Source: Campanula takesimana
Lineage: Eukaryota > Streptophyta > Magnoliopsida > Asterales > Campanulaceae
DNA length: 64,000 nucleotides
Assembly: GCA_026119855.1 (NCBI GenBank)
Contig: JAOWBW010000381.1
Location: forward strand, 744,001-808,000
Direction of reading: 5' to 3'
Under the pieces are notes generated by a model. That model worked only from the letters and a program-made list of their open reading frames with translations. It searched no databases and was not told the DNA's origin. Shown here one piece after another: positions 46,930 through 58,237 of the stretch (its first letter is position 1; every line of letters starts with the position of its first letter). The position numbers were made by a program, and so were the translations under genes.

Positions 46930-48480
46930 AGAAAATGTGTCAACTGTCCCGTAGAGTAGAGTTGAACCAAGTCAAACCTTGACTCAAAATAGTCATTATA
47001 GGTTGAGACCCTTGTCCCCGGCAGTCCTTAATCGGACGTAAGACCAGTTTTCCGTCAAACTCCCCAAAGATGGAGTTGACCCAAGTCAAACCTTGACTCA
47101 GAATAGTCATTATAGGTTGAGACCCTTGCCCTTTGGCCGTCCGGTGTGACGTAAGACCATTAGGTTATGAGTTGCCCTTTCGCCGTCCAGCGTGACGTAA
47201 GACCATTAGGTTTCGTTAGATTTGCCCTTTGGCCGTCCAGCGTGACGTAAGACCATTAGGCTTCGTTAAACTTTCCCTTTGGCCGTCCGGCGTGACGTAA
47301 GACCATTAGGTTCCGTAAAATTCGGCCTTGGCCGTCCGATATGACGTAAGACCATTAGGTTTTGTTGTCCCGGCATTCCTCTGTAAGTCCGATCATTTAG
47401 TCAACCCTCTCCCATAGAGCCAAGTTGACCAATTTGCCAGTTTGTGTAGTCAACCCTCCGCCATGAGAAAAGTTGACCAAATGTGTCACGGCAGTCCGGA
47501 GAGACGTAAGACCAGCCTTGTAGTCGACCCTCCGCCATGAGATGAGTTGACCCATTTGTATAGTCGACCCTCCGCCATGAGATAAGTTGACCAAACTGAC
47601 CATGTGTCACGGCAGTCCTTAGGCGGACGTAAGACCAGTTTGCCTTGTCAAACTCCCCAAAGGTGGAGTTGCCTCGAATGTTTTGTCCCGACAGTCCTTA
47701 GTGGGACGTAAGACCAGTTTGCCTTGTCAAGCTCCCCAAAGGTGGAGTTAACTCGAATGTTTTGTCCCGGCAGTCCAAAGTGACGTAAGACCATTCTCCT
47801 TAGTCAACCCTCTCCATAGAGCCAAGTTGACCAAATCCCGGCAGTCCTTAGTCGGACGTAAGACCAGTTTGCCTTGTCAAACTCCCCAAAGGTGGAGTTA
47901 ACTCCAATGTTTTGTCCCGACAGTCCAAAGTGACGTAAGACCATTCTCCTTAGTCAACCCTCTCCATAGAGCCAAGTTGACCAAATCCCGGCAGTCCTTA
48001 GTCGGACGTAAGACCAGTTTGCCTTGTCAATCTCCCCAAAGACGGAGTTGACCAAAACCTTAGTCCCCCAAGTGACCTTTTGGCTGTCCAGCGTGACGTA
48101 AGACCATTAGGCTTCGTTAAACTTGCCCTTTGGTCGTCCGGAATGACATAAGTCCATTAAGCTCCGAGAGATTCATCCTTGGCCGTCCCTGACGTAAGCC
48201 CAGTTAAAAATTATTTGATTGACCAAAAGAGAGTCAAACCCCGACTTTGACCCATTGAGAGTCAAATTGAATGTCCGAGAAAATTGGCCGTCCCTGACGT
48301 AAGCCCAGTTAAAAATTATTTGATTGACCAAAAGAGAGTCAAATCCCGACTTCGACCAAATGAGTGTCGAGAAAATCCCTCCGGTTGACTAAAGGAAAGT
48401 CAAGCCACAACTTTGACTCATTGAGAGTCAAATTTAATGCCCATGACATTGGCCGTCCCTGACGTAAGCCCAGCAAAGAT
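46930..48480 (+). repeat. array of TGACGTAAG-containing units
   Basis: About 19 occurrences of GACGTAAG followed by ACCA or CCCAG, in degenerate units of 45-80 bases. They mix GGCAGTCCTTAGTCGGACG, CTTTGGCCGTCCGGCG and AACTCCCCAAAGGTGGAG phrases. The outer element has the same phrases on the minus strand at 51210-51560. Confidence 0.88.
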
Positions 48481-48800
48481 GAGAACTAGGTCCCCCGAGC
48501 GACCGTTGTGAAATGAGAGTTAGGTCCCCCGAGCGACCGCTTTGAAATAAGTATTAGGTCCCCCGAGCGAGCATTGTGAGATAAAATTAGGTCCCCCGAG
48601 TGACCGCCTTGAGATAAAAGTTAGGTCCCCCGAGTGACCGCCTTGAGATAAAAGTTAGGTCCCCCGAGCGACCATTGCGAAATGAAAATTAGGTCCCCCG
48701 AGCGACCGTCTTGAGATGAGAGTTAGATCCCCCGAGAGACCATTTTGAAATTAGAATTAGGTCCCCCCGAGTGGCCCCGTGGAAAGCAAAATCTGGGCCC
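48480..48800 (+). repeat. AGGTCCCCCGAGCGACC tandem units
   Basis: About nine units of 34-38 bases with AGGTCCCCCGAGYGACC and TTGAGATRAGAGTT spacers. Confidence 0.92.
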
Positions 48801-48869
48801 CCCGGATGGCCCATCTTGAGAAAAGAAAAAGAAACTTAGAATGAAAAGGGCAGTCCTTGACGTAAGCCC

Positions 48870-49190
48870 ATGATTAACCTTGCATCTGACCAAGTGAGTG
48901 TCACGCCCGAACCTTGCCTCTGACCAAATGAGTGTCACGCCCGAATCCTCGCCTTTGACCAAATGAGTGTCACGCCCAAACCTTGCCTCTGACCAAGTGA
49001 GTGTCACACCCGAGTCATTTGCCTCTGACCGAACGAGTGTCACACCCGAGTCTTTACCTCTGACCAAATGAGTGTCATGCCCGAGTCCCCGCCTCTGACC
49101 AAGTAAGTGTCATGCCCGAGTCCCCGCCTCTGACCAAGTGAGTGTCATGCCCGAGTTCCCGCCTCTGACCAAAAGAGAGTCACGCCCGTT
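48870..49190 (+). repeat. CTGACCAAATGAGTGTCACG tandem units
   Basis: About nine units of 33-36 bases with GCCTCTGACCAARTGAGTG and TCACGCCCGAG. Confidence 0.92.
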
Positions 49191-49359
49191 CCTTAGGAAA
49201 GGATGAAAAATATCCACCTAGGTCCCAAAGGTTTGAGACGCCAAGTTCTCCACCCGACCTTGAATGGTCACCCTTAGGCTTAAGACGCTAAGTTCTCCAT
49301 TCGACCTCGACGGTCGCCTATAGGTTTGAGTAGCCTTAAAATCTCTCACCCTTTTCGAA

Positions 49360-49422
49360 CTACGTTAGGCTTGATTCCCTCGAATAGGGGTACGTAGGAA
49401 TCCTATACCAATAGGTCCAGCC
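49360..49422 (+). other. predicted pseudoknot RNA motif, copy E
   Basis: CTACG (49360-49364) pairs with CGTAG (49393-49397). The enclosed hairpin is CCCT/AGGG (49377-49389). The second hairpin is CCTAT-ACCA-ATAGG (49402-49415). The pseudoknot is GGCT (49368-49371) with AGCC (49419-49422). It lies about 95 bases before the 3' LTR. Confidence 0.68.
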
Positions 49423-49515
49423 ATAGAACAAATCGTCCATGCCGTCCTCCCATCAGATTGGGATGTATTTATCGACAACCCCGCTTTCTTCAAAAGCGAT
49501 GTTGCCAAGGGGCTC

Positions 49516-51037
49516 TGTAAGTACCCCAATCTGAAATCGACCTACTTTAGAGGAATTATTGGTACCATTAAGGGATAAACCAATGGTTCAGGACCTCACT
49601 AAGATAAACCTGATATTCCAGGACTGAACTGGAATTAAACTTGGAAAAATCCAGAAGCTCGCCAAGTCGAGTCGTACGGATGGTTTGGGCGCATGAGGGG
49701 TTGAGCCGTACGGCTACTTTAGGCACCCTTAGCCTCTATAAATTGAACCCCATGCTGATCATTTCAGGGGGAGAAACAACATAAAAGAGATTACTTTGTC
49801 AAAATCACTACAGAAGTGTGAGAGGAGTGAAACAAAGAGTGAAATAGAGAAAGGAAGATTGGCTAAACCAAAATAGGTAAAGCCACCTTCTCCCCCTCCC
49901 TTCTCTTCATATATAACTCTATTTTATCTTTAATCTTTGTTTAAGTTATGTTAATCTTTATATTACTTACAAGACTTGTCCATTCAAGCACTTTTACATT
50001 ACTTGCAAGACTTGTCCATTCAAGCAACTTTACATTTATGCAAGACTTGTCCATTCAAGCAAATATACATATATTACTCTATATATTTCTCTTGTCCAAG
50101 CCATGAGATGATCCAAGGTGCCCTCCATGCCTTGTGTGGAAGAGGTTCAAACCTAGATGATCATGGCTTGTTGATTGTCATTTACATTCTTGTCTAGTTG
50201 GAATGATGCTTTTGTTGGCAATAATGACCATTTGGATGATAAAGCCTCCATCTTTATCATCCAATATTGATCTAGCTCTAAAGTCCCCTTTGGGGTCATA
50301 AAGATTCAATCTTTATGTTTTGATTTGACTCTTTGAAGGTTAATAAGTCATAAAAATGCCATCTTGGGGATAAAGCTTCAATCTTTAATCACCAAATGGT
50401 CAATTTTGGCCCAAAGGGCATGTTCATCAACTTTTCTCAATTTTCTCCCATGATTGCTTATGATCACACCAAAATACTTATTTTGGAGACTAAGTGATGA
50501 TCATTTAGCATATGAATGTTGTATTTAAATTTATAAAGTGTTTTAAACAAACTGGAATTAAAACAGTTCTGTCCAGTTTCAACAGAATGTTCTGTTTCTG
50601 CTCTGAAACTGGAATGTTCTTGACTGAACTGTAAAATCCCAGAAAACGGCCTGTACATCCGTACGGCTATGTTGGGAATAGGGGGCAAAATGTCTGTTTT
50701 GCCCTCTAAGCCCTATTTTCTTGATAAACAGACCCTACCAGTTAAGTTTTTCCAAATAAAACCAATAACAGAAACTTTTCCGTTAAATACACACACACAC
50801 ATGCACATTTTCAAACTAACAAGGGAGACTCGGTTCTTTCCGAGGCATTTTGGGTGAACCGAAAATATGTTCTTCCCAAAGTGTAACCTGACCTCCGAAC
50901 TCACCTTCTCTAACCATTTTCATTTGTTGGGTTTAAAATTAACAAATGTGGCGACTCCGTTTCTTTTTCGTTAGGAAAGTTAACCGTATTTGGTATTTCG
51001 CCTTTGAAACTTGTTGTTTTGGGGCGGGATCCTTACA
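49516..51037 (+). repeat. inner Tat-like 3' LTR
   Basis: 1522 bp, ending ATCCTTACA before target duplication CTTGG. Preceded by CCAAGGGGCTC. Confidence 0.94.
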
Positions 51038-51600
51038 CTTGGCTCTATGGAGAGGGTTGACTTACAAGGCAAAGGCATGACTCTCGGGGTCAGAGGCGGG
51101 ACATGGTCAACTTGGCTTTATGGAGAGGGTTGACTTACAAGGCAAAGGCGTGACTCTCAGGGTCAGAGGCGGGACATGGTCAACTTGGCTCTATGGAGAG
51201 GGTTGACTTACAAGGATGGTCTTACGTCATTTTGGACTGCCGGGACAAAGGCCTCAACCTATAATGACTATTCTGAGTAAAGGTTTGACTTGGGTCAACT
51301 CCACCTTTGGGGAGTTTGATGGGAAAACTGGTCTTACGTCCGACTAAAGACTGCCGGGACAAAGGGTTGAACCTAAAGAGACCATTCTGGGTCAAGGCTT
51401 GGTCAACTCCATCTTTGGGGAGTTTGACAGGAAAACTGGTCTTACGTCCGACTAAGGACTGCCGGGAACAATGATCTCAACCTATAATGACTATTTTGAG
51501 TCAAGGTTTGACTTGGGTCAACTCCTCCTTTGGGGAATTTGACGGGGTAACTGGTCTTACGTCCGACTGAGGACAGCCGGGACATTTTAACTTGACCCTT
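51038..51600 (-). repeat. outer element array, right part
   Basis: The GGCTCTATGGAGAGGGTTGA units continue to about 51215. They are followed by units with GGTCTTACGTC and CCACCTTTGGGGAGTTTGA, the minus-strand counterpart of the TGACGTAAG array of the inner element. Confidence 0.85.
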
Positions 51601-52138
51601 TTTGGTCAAAGTTTGGACTTTGGTCAACTCAAATCTACGGGATGATTGACACTCTTTCTTGACACCGGGGGAGGGCCTAGGGGCGACCTTTGTGGACGAA
51701 AAAGACCAATATTTTGGAAAATCATTCTTTGATCAAAAGCATTTTGCTTGAAACATTGTCTTTGATAAATGATTCCAAAAGGGGAAAATTTGGAAATGCT
51801 TATTCCTAAAGGAAAATCTTTTAACAAAGCATTTTAGTCAAATTTTTTATTTTAACTTAACCGTGAGGTTTGTTATGCATAAAGTCCCTTGGATTTTGTC
51901 CATTCGTTGAGAAGTAACTGATAGTAAGAAATATGCTCATCACTGTTGTGGGGATAGCCCCAATGTCATCTTTGCCGTTGATGTGGAGGTAGACCCAATG
52001 TCCTTGTTGTCGTCGATGTGGAGGTAGCCCCAATGTCGTCCTTCAACTTTTGATGTTGACATGGACCCGTTGTCGTCTTCCGGCCTTTGACGTGAGGTTA
52101 GGAACCCATCCCTTTTCATGACGCACCCTTTCTTTTGC

Positions 52139-52168
52139 CTAGGTCACCCTTTCGGGTTTTCAACCTAG
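52139..52168 (-). other. CTAG-type hairpin, outer element copy 1
   Basis: CTAGG (52139-52143) and CCTAG (52164-52168) pair, extendable to CCTAGGT/ACCTAG, with the CCC/GGG core inside. Confidence 0.62.
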
Positions 52169-52212
52169 CGGGCATCTCTTTTGCGTCTTTTATGGCACAC
52201 CTTGTTTTTTGC

Positions 52213-52242
52213 CTAGGCCGCCCTTACGAGTTTTCAACCTAG
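52213..52242 (-). other. CTAG-type hairpin, outer element copy 2
   Basis: CTAGG (52213-52217) pairs with CCTAG (52238-52242). The spacing and flanks equal those of the inner element's pair, on the opposite strand. Confidence 0.62.
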
Positions 52243-52742
52243 CGGGCTACTTTTTTTTGTGCCTTTATCTTTTTTTTTTTTTTATGAGTGATCCAGCCGA
52301 CTCGATAGAACGAGGACTTTAAAGTATTTTTTTCATGGAGGAAAATGCAAGGGCATTTTATTTGGGAGAGAGTCCCTTTATGTTGGTGAGCTCTTTGAGT
52401 AATGTATCATGAAATGGGAGGAAGCCCTTGCTTGAGAGAATACAAGTGTTTAGCTCTTTCCTAAGATGTAGAGGAGAAGACTTGTTGAGACATTTGAAAT
52501 TTGCCCTAGTTAATATCATCAAATGATTGCTTGAATGGACCATGTTTGTTATTAAGTCAAGATTATAACAAGCAATTAGCCTTAACATGTATAAATGTTG
52601 TGATCAATTGAGATTAAGATTCGATCAATGGCAAGATCGGGAGAATAAGGTGTGTCTGGGACATCGGTCATTGACGGGACCGAGGGGAGGAAACTTGGTC
52701 ATTTTGAGAGGACCACGGTTTGATGGTTTTGTTTCATGTTGT

Positions 52743-52800
52743 GACCTGACCCGAAGGTTGCCTACGTTTCCCTCAGTTTGAGGAGCTCAGGTCGCCGTAG
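52743..52800 (-). other. predicted pseudoknot RNA motif, copy G
   Basis: On the minus strand CTACG (52800-52796) pairs with CGTAG (52766-52762). The enclosed hairpin is CCTCA-AAC-TGAGG and the second is ACC-TTCG-GGT. The pseudoknot is GACC (52793-52790) with GGTC (52746-52743). Confidence 0.68.
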
Positions 52801-53023
52801 TTCGGCCATGGATCGTCTTTTGTTGAAGTCGGTGTCCCTTTGAAGGATGTTGTTGCTCTGCTGATGTATATCGCTTTGCCTTGTAGTGAACTCCTTGTGA
52901 TGGACCTTTTGGGGTGAACCCTCTTTGGTGAGCTTTTGAGGCAAACTTCCTCTTTGCGTATATTCATTTCATTTCCTTCTTTCCATACATTCATTTCTTT
53001 TCTCTCCTTTCATTTTTTTTTCT

Positions 53024-53049
53024 TTTGAGAGAGAGAGAGAGAGAGAGGG
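53024..53049. repeat. GA microsatellite
   Basis: Uninterrupted GA repeat at the place where the inner element has a poly(A) run (near 45362). Confidence 0.9.
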
Positions 53050-53689
53050 GTAACATTAGCCCTAACTTGGACATTGGCTCATCTATAGCCCCTTGGTGGA
53101 ATGTCTGTCACTTCTCGCTTTGACTTTGAAGCTCCGGGAAGTCCTTTGCTTGGTTGCGCACGTGCGATCATGGTCGAATCTTGGTGGTTGAGCAATAAAA
53201 TCCTTGCCTTTTCATTGTCTCGGGATGCCTTTGATGTGCATCCAGAATTTGTATCGGAAAGGTGTATCGGGTTGTGTATCGGGGAATGTGTATCGGGGAT
53301 GTGTATCGGGGAAGGCTTTCCATTAACGGTTTCTTCATGCTAATTGATCACAACATTTATTCACATCAAGATTAATTGTTTGCATTTAGCATTTTTCATT
53401 TGTGTTAGGTCCATTCGTCCTTAATGAGTCGTTATTGACTAGTATGCTTAGAAGTCAATTTATCATTTTAGGGACGTAGCAATCAGTTGATAATAACAAG
53501 CAAAGCAATTTCAAGAGTAAATGTATATTGCAAATAATGTCTCAAGTCTAGAGGGAAGAGAATGAAAATGACTCTTTTATTTAGATAACTTTGTACATAC
53601 ATGTCCAAGTATGGACATTTGTAAAAATAAAAAGACACAGTCCGGGACGGACTTTGGTGAAAGTCTAGATCCTACGAGGTTGGAAGACT

Positions 53690-54060
53690 CTATTTTTTTT
53701 AGGGATGGGCTCCCATAAAATACGAGGTCCATTTCCTTCCTCAATTGTTGGAGGGGTTGTCGGCGGCATATTCCATATCTTCCACGGGGAACTCGGGTTC
53801 CGTGTCGTCGGGAGAGATGCCGTGAGGTCTCCATTTGGCTTGGCGTTGCAATTGCAGGATTCATCTACTCATGAGTTGGGAGTTTGCTTTGGCCGTCTCC
53901 TTTTGGTGATTTCCTTTCAAGGTGCGTAGCCTTCGTGCATGGCACTCGACGAAGGTACGGATCTCCATTTGATGTAGCCGCTTTTGGGCTTCCAAAGCAC
54001 GGGCCTCTCCTTATAGACAGTGTTCCAGCCTTTTGATTTTCTTGCTCATGTGGACGGTTG
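53690..54060 (-). pseudogene. gag-like coil remnant, outer element
   Basis: Minus-strand frames read MSKKIKRLEHCL, then after a stop EARALEAQKRLHQMEIRT and ECHARRL, and later PDDTEPEFPVEDMEYAADNP. This parallels 44390-44700 in the inner element. One stop and at least one shift break it. Confidence 0.5.
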
Positions 54061-54306
54061 TCTCGGACGCCAATTTTGATTTTCCTTAGTCAATGTTTCC
54101 AATGGACAGAACCGCGAAGGACTTTAGCATATTAAACCTCAAGGTGAAATTATAACCAGGATTTGAGAAGAACGCTTCATTAGCGGATTGACCTTTTAGG
54201 AAAAACTTGATCTTTTATTTTAAGAAAACTTGATCTCCATTTTTTTTTTCATTTGAGTAAAAGACTCACACATTTTTTCGTTTTCTCTTATTTTTAAAAT
54301 AAGGAT

Positions 54307-54385
54307 TGACCGGGCCGAAGTTGCCTACGTTCCCCTCACTACGAGTGAGGGGGTCCCACACGATGAGAGGCTCAGGTCACCGTAG
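54307..54385 (-). other. predicted pseudoknot RNA motif, copy H
   Basis: On the minus strand CTACG (54385-54381) pairs with CGTAG (54329-54325). A perfect 9-bp hairpin CCCCTCACT/AGTGAGGGG lies inside (54332-54352). The pseudoknot is TGACC (54379-54375) with GGTCA (54311-54307). The second hairpin is unclear, as in copy C. Confidence 0.65.
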
Positions 54386-54764
54386 TTCGAATGGGTTTAG
54401 AATTCTAAGACAAACATGACCTCAGTCGACTCACTTCAAACGGACCTTTTAGTCTGGATGACATGGGACAAAACATTACTAGTTTGAGACTAAATGGTAG
54501 TCACACTAGTCCGAGTCACAAGGGCGATCGGGTCAATTGAAATGATCACCACATGGCGGTGCAAATCGAGGAGGTCAATGCTTGACCAAGGTATATTACC
54601 ATGTGGCGCCATGACGCCTAGACCCAAAAGGGGAATGGTCACGTGACGACACTAACGGGAACGAGATGCCTCGAGGGGCACAAAATTGGTCACCACATGA
54701 CGGCTCAAGGGGGAGGAAAAGAGTCACCCTAAGCACTTTTATTTCCTTTATCACATATATTTTG

Positions 54765-54965
54765 GACACTTTGGAGGATAACAGGGATCCATCCAAGGGC
54801 TCGACTGACTTCTTGGAGGATAACGGGGATCCGCCCAAGGACTTGACTGAATTCTTGGAGGATAACAGGGATCCATCAAAGGACTTGACTGACTTCTTAG
54901 AGGATAACGGGGATCCATCCAAGGACTTGACTGACTTCTATGGAGGATAACGGGGATCCGTCCAA
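54765..54965 (-). repeat. GAGGATAACGGGGATCC tandem units
   Basis: Four or five units of about 45 bases with GGAGGATAACGGGGATCC and AAGGACTTGACTGACTTC, the counterpart of 42530-42710 in the inner element. Similar units recur at 56380-56630. Confidence 0.85.
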
Positions 54966-54984
54966 GGACTCGACTGGAATCTTA

Positions 54985-56380
54985 ATGGGGACTTAGGCGA
55001 CTACGCCTAGGGATTTAACGGGAATCTCAACGGGGACCTAGGGGATAACGCCAAGGGTTTCAACGGGAATCTTAATGGGGACAACGCCTAGGGTTTCAAC
55101 GGGAATCGTAACGGGAACCTAAGGGACAACGCCTAGGGTTTCAACGGGAATCATAACGGGGACCTAGGGGACAACGCCTAGGGTTTCAACGGGAATCTTA
55201 ACGGGGATCTAGGGGACAACGCCTAGGGTTTCAACAGGAATATTTAACGAGGACCTAGGGGACAACGCCTAGGGTTTCAACGGGAATCATAACGGGGACC
55301 TAGGGGACAACGCCTAGGGTTTCAACGGGAATCATAACGGGAACCTAGGGGACAACGCCTAGGGTTTCAACGGGAATCATAACGGGAACCTAGGGGACAA
55401 CGCCTAGGGTTTCAACGGGAATCATAACGGGGACCTAGGGGACAACGCCTAGGGTTTCAACGGGAATCATAACGGGGACCTAGGGGACAATGCCTAGGGT
55501 TTCAACGAGAATCATAACAGGGACCTAGGGGACAACGCCTAGGGTTTCAATGGGAATCTTAACGGGGACCTAGGGGACAACGCCTAGGGTTTCAACGGGA
55601 ATCTTAATGGGGACCTAGGGGACAACGCCTAGGGTTTCAACGGGAATATTTAACGGGGACCTAGGGGACAACGCCTAGGGTTTCAACGGGAATCATAACG
55701 GGGACCTAGGGGACAACGCCTAGGGTTTCAATGGGAATCATAACGGGTACCTAGGGGACAACGCCTAGGGTTTCAACGGGAATCTTAATGGGGACCTAGG
55801 GGACAACGCCTTGGGTTTCAACGAGAATCATAACGGGGACCTAGGGGACAACGCCTAGGGTTTCAACGGGAATCTTAACGGGGACCTAGGGGATAACGCC
55901 TAGGGTTTCAACGGGAATCTTAACGGAGACCTAGGGGACAACGCCTAGGGTTTTAACGGGAATCTTAACAGGGACCTAGGGGACAACACCTAGGGTTTCA
56001 ACGGGAATCTTAACGGGGACCTAGGGGACAATTCCTAGGGTTTTAACGGGAATATTAACGGGGAACTAAGGGACAACGCCCAGGGTTCAACGGGGATCTT
56101 TACGGGGACCTAGGGGACAACGCCCATGGTTTCAACGGGAATCTTAACGGGGACCTAGGGGACAACGCCTAGGGTTTCAACGGGAATCTTAATGGGGACC
56201 TAGGGGATAGCGCCTAGGGTTTCAATGGGAAGGGTTTCAATGGGAATCATAACGGGGACCTAGGGGACAACGCTTAGGGTTTCAATGGGAATCTTAACGG
56301 GGACCTAGGGGACAACGCCCAGGGTTTCAATGGGAATCTTAACGGGGACCTAGGGAACAACGCCTAGGGATTTAACGGGA
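54985..56380 (-). repeat. ~45-bp tandem array with telo-box words
   Basis: About 29 units of roughly 45 bp made of GGACCTAGGGGACAACGCC, TAGGGTTTCAACGGGAATC and TTAACGG. Each unit has TAGGGTTT (AAACCCTA in element sense) and a CCTAGG...CCTAGG hairpin with an 8-base loop. It lies where the inner element has its 55-bp array. Confidence 0.93.
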
Positions 56381-56639
56381 GTCTTGAAGGATAACGGGGA
56401 TCCATCCAAAGATTATCGGGTGCCTCAGAGATCTTCGAAGGACTTAATGGTTTCCTAGGGGACAACGCCGAGGGATTTAACGGGAGTCTTGCAGGATAAC
56501 AGGGATCCATCCAAAGATTAACGGGTGCCTCGGAGATCTTCCAAGGACTTAACGGGTTCCTAGGGGACAACGCCTAGGGATTTAACATGAGTCTTGGAGG
56601 ATAACGGGGATCCATCCAAAGATTAACGGGACGATGCTT

Positions 56640-58218
56640 GTTAACGCAAGGAAGCAATGTGTCAAAGACAAGAAGCAAAACGGAGCAAATTCAAGCAATG
56701 TGCAATTAATTATCCGTTCAAGTTTGCTTAAAACACATTTTCATTCCTAAATGGTTGGAAAAGATTCCTCTTCTTTTTCGCAACTACTCTTAAACCTGGA
56801 TCAGTGGAGGCCATCACTACGCCTATAGACCCCTCGTTTTTCACCTGTATTGCACGCTCCCAAGGACGGACTATCCCTAGCGAGTGTCCTATAGGGCACG
56901 CGGCTTCCACCGACCAAAAGAACCAAACTTAGGGTCTAGTGCGTCACCAAGTTCCAATGCGTGGGCCATTTTTATCGTAGTTAAGCCCCGGTTAAGGTTA
57001 AGATTAACTTAACGCCTCAACGAAATTCCAGCATGACCTCATTTTAATGAGGGATCTCAGACCTTAACCTTGGGCTTAAGGATGATTAGGATGAGCTAAG
57101 CATTAGAATTTAATGACACGGTGTCATCCTATCTTTAATACATGACTTTGGTTAATTATGGTTGACATAACGCATAAGTCAAGGACCGGGTCAAGGATGA
57201 CCTTGGTCACGCTTGTTTTCACAAGGATTCGTGACTCGGGCGTTAACTTGGACATCAGTAACTTTGGGTACGTAATAAGGACGTGATGACGTGAGCTAGA
57301 CCAAAAACCAACCATAGTCACGGTATTTGTGTGTCACGGACATGTGTGGTTGACTCGGCTCGGAAGGGGGGGTGGAATGAACCCGTGCGCGCGAGAAGGG
57401 AACAAGAGCACCAATCAAGCTGCATCATGGCATCCATTCCGGGTTTAAAGGGTTTTTGGAGCGTGCACAAGGTCAAGTGCGCGTTGTGTGAAGCCTTCTA
57501 TGTTCCCTTTTGAGTCAAAATAGAAATTTTCGGTCCGTTTTAATACCATGAGCATTGCATGAACAATTGTATGGACAAGTATTTTGCACAAGCAAGTAAC
57601 AAACATATTAACAAGCAAGAATCAAAATTTGTACATGAAAATATTGTGCACAACCAAAGGTTTTTTGAAACCAAAATTTTGCAAGAAGAGCAACCTTTTG
57701 AAAGTCATTTGTAGAAAAAGATTGTGCACAAACAAGAAGAATTTGAAGACCAAAATTTTATGAAAAGGGTTATGCGCACTGAGGATATGAAAACCCAATT
57801 TTATGTCTAAAAATTTGTGCATAACCAAGCTTTGAAAATCCATTTTTGGCTAAGAAAAAGAAGGTAAAAGTGCACAAGTAGAGGCTGTAAATTGAAACCC
57901 GGACAAGATGAGGCAAGGGGACTATCAGAATGTTTCTGCCCTACATAAAATTGTTAATCTGAAATATTCCGTGGGCCCGGCGAAACAAGCCGTACGGCTA
58001 GAGCAGTCGGTCCATTCTTTTTTGCAAATTTTCAGCTTCTGATCATTGAGCCGGCGCCCCAGTTTATTGAATCTCCAGAACAGTTTCACTCCCAAAAATC
58101 AAAGCGGAAACATAAAACACATATAGAATAAGCACAAAGTCAATAAACGGGAACGGGAGCTTGACCCACACAAAAGTTCCCCCAAAGCTTCTAAAAAGAT
58201 GTTTGAAAACACTTTATT
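56640..58218 (-). other. outer element 5' leader, non-coding
   Basis: This is the minus-strand counterpart of 40900-42515 in the inner element. No domain is recognised. One CCGTACGG word lies near 57990. Confidence 0.55.
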
Positions 58219-58237
58219 CCCCAGCAGAGTCGCCACT
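58219..58237 (-). other. primer-binding site of the outer Tat-like element
   Basis: On the minus strand GTGGCGACTCTGCTGGGGA, adjacent to the LTR end TATCTTACA. Confidence 0.85.

Larger units (their letters stand above)
39361..51037 (+). mobile_element. Tat-like non-autonomous element (inner)
   Basis: LTRs 39361-40880 and 49516-51037 are flanked by target duplication CTTGG (39356-39360 and 51038-51042). The LTR starts TGTAAGTACCCCAATC and ends ATCCTTACA. The primer site GTGGCGACTCCGCTGGGGA (40881-40899) and purine tract CCAAGGGGCTC mark a plus-strand element. The 8.6-kb interior has no pol. Its order of parts (array, motif, A-rich repeats, gag-like coil, motif, CTAG hairpins, arrays, motif) mirrors the outer element on the opposite strand. 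Confidence 0.94.
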
